Assembly (NCBI GenBank): GCA_964479465.1
Contig: CAYZMG010000006.1
Span: forward strand, 1-64,000
Direction of reading: 5' to 3'
Length of the DNA stretch: 64,000 nucleotides
Origin: CADCTB01 sp964479465
GTDB taxonomy: Bacteria; Actinomycetota; Acidimicrobiia; Acidimicrobiales; AC-14
In this document: positions 18,735 through 27,608 of the stretch, one piece after another
How the letters are laid out: each line of letters opens with the position of its first letter
How positions within the stretch are numbered: position 1 is the stretch's first letter
Made by a program: the position numbers and the translations under genes
The notes under the pieces: model-generated
What the model was told of the DNA's origin: nothing
Seen by the model: only the letters and a program-made list of their open reading frames with translations
Database searches by the model: none

Positions 18735-19350
18735 GACGCGACCCAGCCTACGAGCCGAACCTCTGACGGTGACGGCTGTGATGGACCGGCGTAAACGGTT
18801 ATGGACGGTTGACGCCCGGACTGGCTGCTCGGTTGGCTGGAACCGGTGGCATTACTGAAGCGGGCGCTGTCTGGTCGAAAGACGATCGGCGCATACGAGG
18901 AGTTGGCGCGGTTTTTCCCAAGCCGGCACCGGCAACATCCTCTGAATTGTCCCACCGAGCTTCCTTCCTGGCCAGGCCGCTACAACTGGACTACGCGCTC
19001 AGGCCAGCGGGCGACCGGGTGCCACCTCGCGAGACTAGGCGAATGACAGCCAGCATAAGCTGCGAGTCGTCGTCGTTGACAGGCGAGGTCGGCCGGCCGC
19101 TGACAGTCGAGCCGGCAACGAGGATGGGGACGCCCCAGGTATCCACCACACCCACTCGGTGAGGGAGATCAGGGTTCCGGGTGGGTGCCCGGTGTCGGGG
19201 GCCCAACCTGACTCGCGTTTGATGCTCACCGAAATTCGCGTTCCTAACTGAGGTCGTGCTCCTCCTGGCCGGTATCCACCGGTCGGGGTCCACGGCCCTT
19301 CCAGCCTGCAGGTGCCACCAAGCACCGACGGGCTGGAAGGAGCCATCTGG
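18735..19350. other. Intergenic stretch at the cluster/graveyard boundary
   Basis: About 600 bp without a supported gene. Small open frames (for example plus strand from 18846) match no family I recognise. GC rises again here toward the value of the mobile-element regions. An inverted repeat at 19297-19340 precedes the transposase start. Confidence 0.5.
19297..19340. repeat. 10-bp inverted repeat ahead of a transposase
   Basis: CCTTCCAGCC (19297-19306) and GGCTGGAAGG (19331-19340) are perfect inverted copies around a 24-nt loop. The right arm supplies the GGAAGGA Shine-Dalgarno for the transposase ATG at 19351. Folding could occlude it and limit translation. Confidence 0.5.
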
Positions 19351-20040
19351 ATGATGACCCAGGAGGAGTACATGAACGTGACGGCATTGAAGGCGGCGGG
19401 CTGGACCGTCGCCCAGATCGCCAGGCATCTCGGCTACCACCCGGCGACGATCTCGGGCTGGCTCAAGGCGGGCGGACCGCCGGAGAAGCGGACCGTGGCG
19501 GTGGAGGAGCTGGTGATCGACGAGCGGTGGCGGGAGCGCATCGCCGGGCTGCTTGGCCCACAACGACGAGCTGCAGGCGACCTCGATCATGCGGGTGCTG
19601 CGGGCCGAGGGCTTCGACGGCTCCTACCAGAGCCTCACCCGCCACCTGCGCGACGTCCGGGGGCCGTCGCGCCCGAAGCCCTCGGCGGTGACGGTGCCGA
19701 TCGAGACCGCCCCGGGCGAGGAGTTCCAGTTCGACTGGTCCGACTGCAACCGCTGGGGCTGGGAACATGAGCTGTTCTGCTTCGGGTGCGTGTTGTGCTG
19801 GAGCCGGATCAAGTGCTGGTGGTTCGCCTCCTCCATCGACCAGCCCCACACCTTCGAGGGCCTGGTCCGGTTCTTCGAGGCCGTCGAGGTGGTGCCCGCG
19901 GTGGGGCGCACCGACCGCATGGGATGCCTGGGCCGGTCCCGGGGAAAGGCCTTCATCTGGCACCCCCCGGCGCTGGAGTTCGCCCGACATCACGGATTCG
20001 CCCTCAAGGCCTGTGGCGCCGGCGACGCCGCCAGGAAGGC
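19351..20040 (+). pseudogene. istA: IS21-like IstA transposase, frameshifted and 3'-truncated
   Basis: From ATG 19351 the frame encodes a helix-turn-helix (LKAAGWTVAQIARHLGYHPA, then TISGWLKAGG). It shifts near 19550 to AHNDELQATSIMRVLRAEGF and a DDE core with PGEEFQFDWSDCNRWGWEHE, SRIKCWWFASSIDQPHTFEG and GRTDRMGCLGRSRGK. The C-terminal third is absent. The istB tail at 22984-23230 is on the same strand and may be the far end of this copy, with 3 kb of other mobile DNA between them. Confidence 0.8.
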
Positions 20041-20103
20041 TTGGGCAACTGACTGCACCTCCTGTTGGGAAGACCATACTGACGTAGTGGACGGGGAGAG
20101 ACA

Positions 20104-21271
20104 TCAGGGCCGCCGCCGCACGCGGACCCATCCTGCCGCCCGGCGTCGGGCCGCGTAGGCGCCGGTCCGGCAGGTGACTCCGCAGTACGTGCGGCGCTGC
20201 CCCTGCTGTCCTCGTTCGGTGATCGGTTCGCCGCATCGGGCGCAGGCGATGATGGCCGCCGGCTCGGGCGGCGCGTAGAGGCGCTGGCCCTTGTCGTTGT
20301 AGATCACCGACGCGATCTGGCCTCGTCTCGCGCGGTCCTTGACGGTTTGGGGATGAACCGCCAGGGCCTGAGCCATCTCGTCGAGCGTCAGCATGCCCCG
20401 CCGACGCAAGCGATCACGACGGCTCTCGAGGCCCTGTGCCTTGCGGATCTTCCAGATGATCCAGATCGTGAAGCGATCGCCCACCGGTGGTTGATGACCG
20501 GCATTGTTGAGGGCCTCGGCGATCTCGGAGTCGGTGTGGTCGTCGAGCAGGCGGTCAACCTCGGCCACGACCACCGGATCGAGCTTGCGGAGGTCGATGA
20601 TGGACTTGGGGCGGGGCAGCTGGAGGCTGCGAGTGTCCCCGCCGCGAAAGCGGACGTGCACGTCGAGCGCCTCCTCGCCTCGAAGCAGGGTCACGTCCTC
20701 GATGAGCAGCCGGGCCATGCGCTTGCGCTCGCGCGCCGGCGTCTGGGGGTCTTGCCACAGCCGGGGGAAGTCGGTGGCCAGCTCCAGGATGCGCTGGCGC
20801 TTGTCGTCGTCGAGGAGGGCGTCGGCCTGTCGTTGACGTTCGTAGTCGTCCTGGGCGGCGTCGAGGGCCCGGAGCTTGTTGTTCCACTCGGCTTCCAGCG
20901 TGGCGGCAACGAGACGGTTGTCGGGGTCGACGCGCACGTAGCGTCGCTGGGCCAGCTCGGCCTCGTAGCGGGCTCGCTCCACCTGCTGGCGGCGCATGCG
21001 GTCGGCGTCCTCGGCCCGGGAGACGAGCTCGTCTTGGACCGAGAGCGCCACCTCCATGGCCAGTGGGGTCATCGTGTCGACCAGCAGGTCCCCGATGGCC
21101 CGGTCGACGTCGGCCCCCACGACCCGCTGGAGGCGGGCTCGGCGCGCTTGATGCCCGCGGCCTGGCAGGAGTACTGGGGCACGGGCCGGCCGTGGCGCAT
21201 GTAGTAGCGGATGGTCATGCGCCCGCCGCAGCGACCGCACAAGGCCAGGCCCTGGAGCAGGGCCGGGCCCT
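20104..21271 (-). pseudogene. Large serine recombinase, C-terminal part
   Basis: The frame enters at the IS21 tip with KGPALLQGLALCGRCGGRMT (recombinase zinc beta-ribbon). It shifts near 21150 and continues as RLQRVVGADVDRAIGDLLVD. A coiled-coil segment follows (VERARYEAELAQRRYVRVDP), then FPRLWQDPQTPARERKRMAR and LLIEDVTLL. The C-terminus has a second Cys4 motif (CARCGEPI and YCGVTCR). The catalytic and DNA-binding N-terminal half is gone. The IS21 end at 21272 sits exactly at the breakpoint, so the insertion disrupted the gene. Confidence 0.8.
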
Positions 21272-21350
21272 TGTGTAATCCGGCGAAAGCGGACACCCGT
21301 TCCGGCTGAAAGCGGACACCCGTTCCGGTCGATTCCGGACACGGTCGGGG
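21272..21350. repeat. IS21 right-end terminal repeats
   Basis: TGTGTAATCCGG opens at 21272 and is followed by copies of a CGAAAGCGGACACCCGTTCC module and ATTCCGGACACGG. These are the same modules as in the end at 6560-6662. The tip lies within the serine-recombinase gene. Confidence 0.7.
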
Positions 21351-21366
21351 ACGGCGCCGATGACGT

Positions 21367-22432
21367 TCAGTAGAGCGTGGGCCTGGTTGTCACCTCCTTG
21401 GTTGCCGAGGCTACGCGTGCGCCACGCCATCCGCGACCGGGCCCGATAGGGACCGGCGGGAGGGGGCCGGAGGCGGCGCCCTGGGGGCGACGCCGCAGGC
21501 TTGGGGAGGGGGACCCTCCCCAGCGCTGGGCCGAAGGCGGGACCCAGCGCTGGAAAGAGGTGCCCGGCGCCAGCCGGGCACCTTCTCCTTCGCGGCCCGG
21601 CCCAGCCGTTGGGCGTGGTCGGAAGCGGGCTGGCCGGCGACCAGGCCACGCCGCAGTCCCCCGACTGCCGCAGTCGATCACCTCGGCTCCGGTGGGCGGT
21701 TCGGGCTGGCGCTTGCGCATGGACGGGCCCTTGACGGTGATGCGGTGGGCGGACTGCAGGGCGCGGTCGAGAACGGCCTCGCCCAGGGTTGGATCGGCCA
21801 TGGCCGCGTGCCAGCGCTCCACCGGCAGCTGGCTGGCCACCAGGGTGGAGCGGCGCTGGGCCCGGTCCTCGATGACCTCGAGCAGGTCCCGGCACCTTTC
21901 GACCGGAGCCGGGGTGAGTAGGAAGTCGTCGAGGACCAGTAAGGCCACCCGCCCGAGGGAGTTGAGCAGGCGGGCGTAGCGCCCGTCGGCCCGGCCCAGG
22001 GCGAGGTCGTCGAGCAGCCTCGGGGTGCGAACATAGAGGGCGGTGTGGCCCTGGCGCAGGGCGGCGTTGGCCAGGGCGCAGGCCAGGAACGACTTGCCCA
22101 CTCCCGTCGGGCCGGTGACGACAAGGTTGTGGTGGCGGGCGACCCAGCCGGCCCCGGCCAAGTCCAGCACCGCAGCGCGGTTGAGCCCGCGTGGTGAGCG
22201 GAAGTCGATGTCCTCCAGCGCGGCCGGATAACGGAGCTTGGCCGCCTTGAGCCTGGTGGGCCAGGCGTCGGCTGTCGCGGGCGTCGGCCTCCCGGTCGAC
22301 GAGGAGGCCGAGGCGGTCCTCGAAGGCGAGCTCACCCCAGGGCCCGGGGGTGGCGAGCTGGTCGGCGAGGGCGGCGGCCATGGCCCCCAGGCCCAGGGCC
22401 TGGAGCTTGGCGATGGTCGGGTTGATCATCAT
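21367..22432 (-). pseudogene. istB: IS21 helper ATPase IstB, frameshifted
   Basis: IstB is the AAA+ DnaA/DnaC-like regulator that activates IS21 transposition. From ATG 22432 (Shine-Dalgarno CCAGGAGG) the frame reads MINPTIAKLQALGLGAMAAA. It shifts at about 22262 into RLKAAKLRYPAALEDIDFR, Walker A GPTGVGKSFLACALA, Walker B VALLVLDDF and the end VKGPSMRKRQPE. The open frame runs another 100 codons of GC-rich low-complexity sequence, so the normal stop is lost. Its start overlaps the stop of the istA fragment, as in intact IS21. Confidence 0.85.
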
Positions 22433-22985
22433 CACGCCTCCTGGGCCCAGTAGTCGGCGCCGCGCAGGTTCTCGTGCTCGGGCGGCGCCGGCGCCGGTGA
22501 GGGGCCCGAAGGAAGCGGGACGCGGTCGAGGCCCTCGGCCAGGATCGACTTCACCGAGGTGTAGCTGATGGCCCCGACGGCCAGGGCCCGCGCACAGGCG
22601 GCGGCGGTGCGCTCGTTGCCGTAGCGGCGGGCCAGGCTCATCAAGCCCAGGCAGGCCCGGTAGCCGTGCTCGGGATGGGCCTTGGTGGCCAGGATCCTCT
22701 CCACCAGGGTGGCGGTGGGGCCGCTGATCGTGGCGCCCCATTCGATGAGGCGGGACGGTGTCCACTCCAGATGGGCCCGATGCGAGGCGGGCATGTGGGC
22801 CGGGTCGGTGACGAAGCGCCGCCGGCCGTGCTCGCGGGCGTGGCTGGCGACGCGCTTGCCGCCTTTGAGCACCTCGACGGTGCTCGGCGTGGCCCGCAGC
22901 TCCAGGCGCTGGCGCACCAGTTGGTAGGCACGGAGTAGTACCGCCCCTCCAGCTCGACGTGGTAATCGAACGACTTCCTCCTGAG
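22432..22985 (-). pseudogene. istA: IS21 transposase IstA, C-terminal part
   Basis: The frame enters at about 22985 with SFDYHVELEGRYYSVP, shifts near 22935 to YQLVRQRLELRATPSTVEVL, and continues as the Mu transposase C-terminal region (FVTDPAHMPASHRAHLEWTP, then ERILATKAHPEHGYRACLGL and SLARRYG). It ends at TGA 22432 overlapping istB. The HTH and DDE core are missing. The upstream breakpoint abuts a plus-strand istB tail. Confidence 0.8.
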
Positions 22986-23230
22986 GCCCCTCAGCGCCGA
23001 TCAGGCCGCGGACGTCTTGGAGGTCATCGAGGACCGGGCGGGCCCGCGCTCGACGATCATCACCAGCCAGCTGCCGATCGCCATGTGGCACGAGGCCATG
23101 GGCGAGCCGACAGTCGCCGACGCCGTTCTGGACCGCGTTCTGGCGCACCTGCACCGCATCGACCTCGTCGGCGAGTCGATGCGCCGCCCCGAAGGCGAGT
23201 CGAAGGCCGGCGCCGGCGGGGAGCGGCGGG
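22984..23230 (+). pseudogene. istB: IS21 IstB C-terminal remnant (another copy)
   Basis: LSADQAADVLEVIEDRAGPR, then STIITSQLPIAMWHEAMGEP and ADAVLDRVLAHLHRIDLVGE match the sensor and C-terminal part of IstB. Walker motifs are absent. It is on the opposite strand to the neighbouring IS21 copy and differs from it in sequence, so it belongs to a distinct insertion. Confidence 0.75.
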
Positions 23231-23296
23231 CCAGGACCGGGGCGAAGGCACCCGGCATTGCCGCAACACACGACGCCGGCGGGGAGGCGCCCCCGG

Positions 23297-23529
23297 TGAC
23301 CGTCATCTACCGCACCGTCGTCCTCCACCTTCCGCCGACGCCGCTCGGGCTCCTTCCCGAGAAGCGGGCGGTCGAGCACCGGTGCAGCCTCTGCCACTTC
23401 CTCGTCTCAGCGGAGCAGTTGATCGCCCACGCCCGAGGTCACGATCACAACGATCGGCCTGAGGACGAGGAGTTCTTCCAATCACCACCGAGGTCGGCCA
23501 CACTGGGCCGCCGAACGACCGATCAATGA
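23297..23529 (+). CDS. Small putative C2H2-like protein, possibly part of the istB remnant frame
   Basis: The frame of the preceding istB remnant continues into VTVIYRTVVLHLPPTPLGLL and then RCSLCHFLVSAEQLIAHARG followed by HDH. This has a CxxC...H...H spacing like a single C2H2 zinc finger. A GTG at 23297 could start a 77-residue protein, but no Shine-Dalgarno is evident. A perfect AAGGAGGTGA at 23530-23540 follows the stop with no start codon after it, indicating a deleted downstream gene. Function unknown. It may equally be read-through debris. Confidence 0.35.
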
Positions 23530-23559
23530 AGGAGGTGAATAGGGCTCAACGCGTCGGCC

Positions 23560-24290
23560 GCCATGCGGCCTCCGACACCAGTGGGCCGGGGCGTGTACGA
23601 AAACTCCGGACTGGGTGTACGGAAACTCCGGAATACTCACGTAGTTCCCGACGGCGGTGAACTGCTGCGATCCGCGACTGAGGAGCGAGCTTTCGCTTGG
23701 GGCGACGGAGATTCCCGTCAGGACCGGCGCCGGCGGGGCGACGGGATCGGCGGCGGCGTTGATCCCGGGCGTGTCGGCGCCGGCGACGACGGTTACGGGG
23801 TTCGCCGTCGCCCACGTGGGCTGGTTGTCGTAGTACTGGGCCACGTAGCGGTTGGCCGGGTCGCGGAAGCTGACCTTGTAGGTGTCGGGCAGCACGGGGT
23901 TGGTGACGTAGTGGCCGGTCGTGCCGGTGACGGCCATGGCTCGCTACGGGCTCGGCGGCGAAGCCCATGACCTCGATGCCCGCCAGGGGCTGGCCTGCGT
24001 TGTCGGTGACGAGGCCGGAGATGGTCCCGTGGGTGGAGGCGGCCACCAGCACGGCGTCGACGCCGGTGGTCTGCTGCTGGTCGACGACGGTGATCGCTCG
24101 GCGGCCTCGGCGGTGTCGCGGCCGTCGAACCACTGCTTGGCGTAGCCCCAGGCGTTGAACTCGACGATGTAGGTCCCGGGGGCCAGCCCGTTCCTGGCGT
24201 AGCCGCCGAGGCTGTCGCCTGAGGAGGAGGACTTGACGCCGAGCAGGGCGCGGGCCTCGGTGAGCTTGGCCCGACCGGCGGTGATCCGTG
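23560..24290 (-). pseudogene. Carboxypeptidase-regulatory-like (beta-sandwich) protein remnant
   Basis: Three frames in succession encode LAPGTYIVEFNAWGYAKQWF, then STHGTISGLVTDNAGQPLAG, then NPVLPDTYKVSFRDPANRYV with AQYYDNQPTWATANPVTVVA. These are repeated transthyretin-like/CarboxypepD_reg modules of secreted actinobacterial proteins, in which G.ISG.VTD..G.P..G and the W-F/YY-D motifs recur. Shifts near 24110 and 23940 and the lack of a signal peptide and C-terminus show decay. Confidence 0.65.
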
Positions 24291-24353
24291 ATCTTCTCCT
24301 TCGCCATACCTTTGATTCTTCCCCCCTGCGCGCTGAGCGCCCGCGGCGCCATC

Positions 24354-24398
24354 CTACGATCTGGTGGCTGGAATGGCTACGATCTGGTGGCTAGAATG
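24354..24398. repeat. 22-bp direct repeat upstream of the DUF4143 ATPase
   Basis: CTACGATCTGGTGGCTGGAA (24354 on, to 24375) recurs at 24377-24398 with one mismatch, a 23-bp period or about two helical turns. The second copy contains TAGAAT (24392-24397), a plausible -10 box 20 nt before the ATG. The pair could be an operator. Confidence 0.6.
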
Positions 24399-24417
24399 AC
24401 CGCGAACTGGAGCCGGA

Positions 24418-25668
24418 ATGGTCTACCTGCCGAGGGTGGTGGATGCCGAGCTGCGAGCGCGGCTGGCCGCAGCCGGTGCCGTCGTCATCGAGGGGCCGAA
24501 GGCGTCGGGCAAGACCGAGACGGCGCGCCGTGCCGCGGCCAGCGTCGTCCTGCTCGACATCGACGACAACGCCCGCCGGGCCGCAGCCATCGACGCAAGC
24601 CTCGTGCTAGAAGGCCCCGTTCCCCGCCTCATCGACGAGTGGCAGGTCTCCCCGGGCCTGTGGAATCACGTCCGGCGGGCGGTCGACGAGCGAGGCGAGG
24701 CCGGCCAGTTCGTCCTCACCGCTTCCTCGGTCCCGGCCGACGACGTCGCGAGGCACACTGGCGCCGGGCGGTTCTCCTTCATGCGGATGCGCCCGATGAC
24801 GCTCTTCGAGAGCGGCCATACCAACGCCGGCGTGTCCTTGGCAGCGCTGCTGTCGGGCGAACCGCCCCGGTGCGACGACCCCGGCCTGCGCGTGGCGGAC
24901 CTCGCCGATCGCATCACCGCCGGCGGGTGGCCCGCCCAGCTCGGTCGTTCCGTCGTCGATGCCGGCCGCGGGGCGCGGGACTACCTGGAGCAGGTCCGCC
25001 AGGTCGACGTGGTGCGGATAGCCGGCTCGCGCCGGGATCCGGCTCGTGTCGAACGCCTGTTGCGATCGCTCGCTCGCAACACCGCGACCGAGGTCGCCGC
25101 CACCGTGCTGGCCGCCGACGCCGGTGGCGGCGACGGGCCGCTCGATCGCCACACCGTCGCCGAGTACCTCGACATCCTCGACCGGCTGATGGTGACCGAG
25201 GACCAACCCGCCTGGGCCCCTCACCTCCGCTCGCGGGCCAACCTCCGAACGTCGCCGAAGCGGCACTTCGTCGACCCGTCCCTCGCCGTCGCCGCGCTCG
25301 GCGCCGGCCCCGAGCGGCTCCTCGCCGACCTCAACCTCCTCGGCCTGCTGTTCGAGTCACTCGCCATCCGGGACCTGCGGGTCCTCGCGCAACCCCTCGG
25401 CGGCAGCGTGTTGCACTACCGGGACAATTACGGCGTTCAGATCGATGCCATCGTGCAGCTCGTCGACGGCCGCTGGGGCGCGTTCGAGATCAAGCTCGGT
25501 GCCGGCCTGGCCGACGAAGGCGCCGCCGCGCTCACGCGATTTCGCGACGTGGTCGACACCCGCAAGACCGGCGAGCCGGCGGTGCTCGGCGTCATCACCG
25601 GCACCGGCTACGGCTACCAGCGCCCTGACGGCATCGTGGTCGTCCCCCTCGGCGCCCTCGCCCCCTGA
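24418..25668 (+). CDS. AAA ATPase with C-terminal DUF4143 domain
   Basis: A 416-residue protein. The N-terminal ATPase has IEGPKASGKTETARRAA (Walker A, around residue 24-40), LLDIDDNARR, PRLIDEWQVSPGLWNHVRRA (Walker B region) and QFVLTASSVP (sensor). The C-terminal half has the DUF4143 pattern KRHFVDPSLAVAALG, GLLFESLAIRDLRVLAQPLG and the PD-(D/E)xK-like end VQIDAIVQ...GAFEIKLG. These are widespread single-gene ATPases of unknown role, often in variable genome regions. ATG 24418 follows GGAGCCGG. It is intact, unlike the genes on both sides. No partner gene is adjacent. Confidence 0.9.
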   Translation: MVYLPRVVDAELRARLAAAGAVVIEGPKASGKTETARRAAASVVLLDIDDNARRAAAIDASLVLEGPVPRLIDEWQVSPGLWNHVRRAVDERGEAGQFVLTASSVPADDVARHTGAGRFSFMRMRPMTLFESGHTNAGVSLAALLSGEPPRCDDPGLRVADLADRITAGGWPAQLGRSVVDAGRGARDYLEQVRQVDVVRIAGSRRDPARVERLLRSLARNTATEVAATVLAADAGGGDGPLDRHTVAEYLDILDRLMVTEDQPAWAPHLRSRANLRTSPKRHFVDPSLAVAALGAGPERLLADLNLLGLLFESLAIRDLRVLAQPLGGSVLHYRDNYGVQIDAIVQLVDGRWGAFEIKLGAGLADEGAAALTRFRDVVDTRKTGEPAVLGVITGTGYGYQRPDGIVVVPLGALAP

Positions 25669-25779
25669 CGCGTTCCCGCCGGTCGCTCCGACTGGGCCCT
25701 TCCGAAGCGATCCGAACGATCGCCGCCCTCGCCGGCTTTGGGACGACGACCGGCTGTGCTCGCTGCTGCGCCGCCGCTC

Positions 25780-25931
25780 CGACCTCGCCGCTACGCCGCC
25801 AGCGCTTCCTGGCCGAGCATGGCTATGCCTACGAGAACATCGACGGCGAGGACGTGCTGGCCGCCGCCGAACGCCGGCGGCGGGAGGGCGGCGTCGGGCA
25901 GGCGGAGGAGCTTCCGGCCGGCGTGGGGTAG
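25780..25931 (+). pseudogene. Possible XPB-type DNA repair helicase C-terminal remnant
   Basis: The frame reads RQRFLAEHGYAYENIDGEDV, then LAAAERRR and stops at TAG 25929. It resembles the HRQxFLxEQGYxYxIxDxxD terminus of bacterial XPB/ERCC3 helicases. No helicase motifs precede it, and there is no start. The assignment rests on this short stretch only. Confidence 0.35.
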
Positions 25932-25960
25932 GGGCGGCGGGTGCCCGGGTGCACGTTTCC

Positions 25961-26752
25961 TCAGCTCGCTTTGCGGGTGACGGCCAGGACCGCTTCGGCC
26001 AGGTCCGGCCGGCAGATCACCAGGTCGGGCAGCCAAGGATCGGGCTGGTTGTAGCGGAGGGGGCTGCCGTCGAGGCGGGAGACGTGCAGGCCGGCGGCGA
26101 TGGCCACCGCAACCGGCGCTGCGGAGTCCCACTCGTACTGGCCGCCGGCGTGGGCGTAGATGTCGTTCTCGCCCCGTATGACCGTGGCCGCCTTGGCGCC
26201 CGCAGAGCCCATGGGGACGAGCTCGGCGCCGAGCGCCTCGGCCAGCGCTTCGGCAACCGCCGGCGGGCGGGTGCGGCTGACCACGACCCGCAACGGGCCG
26301 TGCCTCGGCGGCCGTGGTGGCAGGGGCCCGGCGGTGCTCAGGACCGACCCGAGGCCGGGGAGGGCGACGGCGCCGGCCACCGGTACGCCGTCGACGACGA
26401 GGGCCACGTGCACCGCCCAGTCGTCGCGGCCCTCCCGGTACTCCCGGGTCCCGTCGAGGGGGTCGACGATCCACACCCGCGACTCGCTCAGCCGGGCGGG
26501 GTCGCCGGCGGCCTCCTCGGACAGGACGTGGTCGTCCGGGCACCTGGCAGCCAGCTCGGCGACGATGAGGTCGTGGGAGCGACGGTCCCCTTCGGCTCCC
26601 CGCTCGTTCTCCGACGTCGCGGTCGAGTCCCGGCGGAGGGCGAGCAGGAGTTCGCCGGCGCGCTCGGCCACTGCGCGTGCGACCTCGTGGTCCCGCGTGC
26701 CGGCGACGTCGGTCGCCACCGAGCGCGGCCTCGCGCCTCCAGCGTCGTCCAT
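25961..26752 (-). CDS. cysQ: 3'(2'),5'-bisphosphate nucleotidase CysQ
   Basis: An inositol-monophosphatase-fold enzyme of 263 residues that hydrolyses PAP/PAPS to AMP/APS. It recycles the by-product of sulfate activation in the cytosol. Metal-binding motifs are visible: the SEEA Glu pair (HVLSEEAAGD), VWIVDPLDGTREYREGRDDW and the second metal site GGQYEWDSAAPVAVAIAAGL. The C-terminus has LPDLVICRPDLAEAVL. ATG 26752 gives the family length; the frame stays open to 26884 but that extension has no family features. It is divergent from the VapBC remnant. Confidence 0.9.
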   Translation of the reverse strand: MDDAGGARPRSVATDVAGTRDHEVARAVAERAGELLLALRRDSTATSENERGAEGDRRSHDLIVAELAARCPDDHVLSEEAAGDPARLSESRVWIVDPLDGTREYREGRDDWAVHVALVVDGVPVAGAVALPGLGSVLSTAGPLPPRPPRHGPLRVVVSRTRPPAVAEALAEALGAELVPMGSAGAKAATVIRGENDIYAHAGGQYEWDSAAPVAVAIAAGLHVSRLDGSPLRYNQPDPWLPDLVICRPDLAEAVLAVTRKAS

Positions 26753-26861
26753 GTCTTCCAGAACCCGTCCGCCCCTTTTCGGCTCGGGAGCCCCGTCTCC
26801 CTTCGCACAGTCAACCACGCCGCCCGGACACCTGCTGGGCGCGAGCGTGTACGACAGGTGT

Positions 26862-27022
26862 ATGGCCCGACTCCGGACGAACATCGAGATCGAGGACGAC
26901 TACCCAGGGCGGTCATGGACCGCCCCCGAGGGCTGATCGACTGCATGATCGCCTCGGTGGCGCTGCGCACCAATGCCGTGCTTCTCGCCCACGACGCCGG
27001 CATGGGCCGGGTCGCCAATTGA
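26862..27022 (+). pseudogene. VapB-VapC deletion remnant
   Basis: From ATG 26862, MARLRTNIEIEDDY is the N-terminus of a VapB-type antitoxin. It breaks after about 14 residues and is followed, in another frame, by GLIDCMIASVALRTNAVLLA and HDAGMGRVAN. This resembles the C-terminal half of a PIN-domain VapC toxin with its acidic active-site residues. An internal deletion has removed most of vapB and the first half of vapC, leaving no functional pair. Confidence 0.65.
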
Positions 27023-27119
27023 TGTTCGAGGAGTCTTCGCTCGCGCCTCGGGAGCGGGCACCGCGCTCCCCTCTTGTGCTGACCATGGCGGCGCTGGCCT
27101 TCGCTTTAGCCAGGTTCAC

Positions 27120-27470
27120 CTAGTGCGCTGACCTGTCCCGATGCCGGGGTAGTGAGGTTCCCCTGGCTGTGAGCCAGGCCAGATCTGCCTGGTCGTGGCG
27201 GCGGGCCCGCTTGTCGCCTTCAAAGGGGGCCTCGGTTTTCGTCAGCACCAGCGTGTAGGGGCTGCCGGTGCGCCTGGTCTGGTGCGTCACGGGGAGCTCG
27301 GCGCGGTCGAGCCTGCCGTGCACATGGCGCCGGCGCTCCTTGGCGTGTGGCCACTCCAGCGTGCGCCGAGCCCCCTCCGGCGAGGAACCCGCCGAGCACG
27401 TCGCACAGCTCGCAGCGGCAATCGTCGCCGAGCTCGATCGACCAGTCGTCGTCGCGGCGCGGCGGGCGGG
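27120..27470 (-). pseudogene. C-terminal remnant of an uncharacterised CxC-x2-C protein
   Basis: Two minus-strand frames give DDDWSIELGDDCRCELCDVL with GGFLAG, then after a shift near 27370 RRTLEWPHAKERRRHVHGRL and RTGSPYTLVLTKTEAPFEGD, ending KRARRHDQADLAWL. I recognise this as a conserved C-terminal segment of large uncharacterised actinobacterial proteins but cannot name it. The upstream part is absent. It lies antisense to the leader of the next gene. Confidence 0.5.
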
Positions 27471-27538
27471 CGAGGCGCAGGGGCCCGGGAGCGCATCGCC
27501 GCTGTGCTCGTCCGATGAGGGCAGGCCCGGAGCTGACG

Positions 27539-27544
27539 TACCCT
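27539..27544 (+). promoter_or_regulatory. -10 box TACCCT upstream of the P1 gene
   Basis: TACCCT ends 8 nt before an in-frame ATC at 27552, and TACCCTGG also forms the -10 of prfA at 39267. Three other genes here (prfA, P2, P3) have a TAnnnT box ending exactly 8 nt before their start codon. By analogy P1 may be leaderless and start at ATC 27552 instead of TTG 27609. Confidence 0.4.
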
Positions 27545-27608
27545 GGCAACCATCGCCAGCTCCTCTACACCAGCACCGCGGCGGAACAATCGGGCCAATT
27601 GGGTCGGG

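Noticed and set aside
7296..21271. Serine-recombinase pieces at 7296-7525 and 20104-21271 as halves of one gene
   Set aside because: They are 13 kb apart on opposite strands, and some 150 residues of the middle are missing. Two separate copies are as likely.
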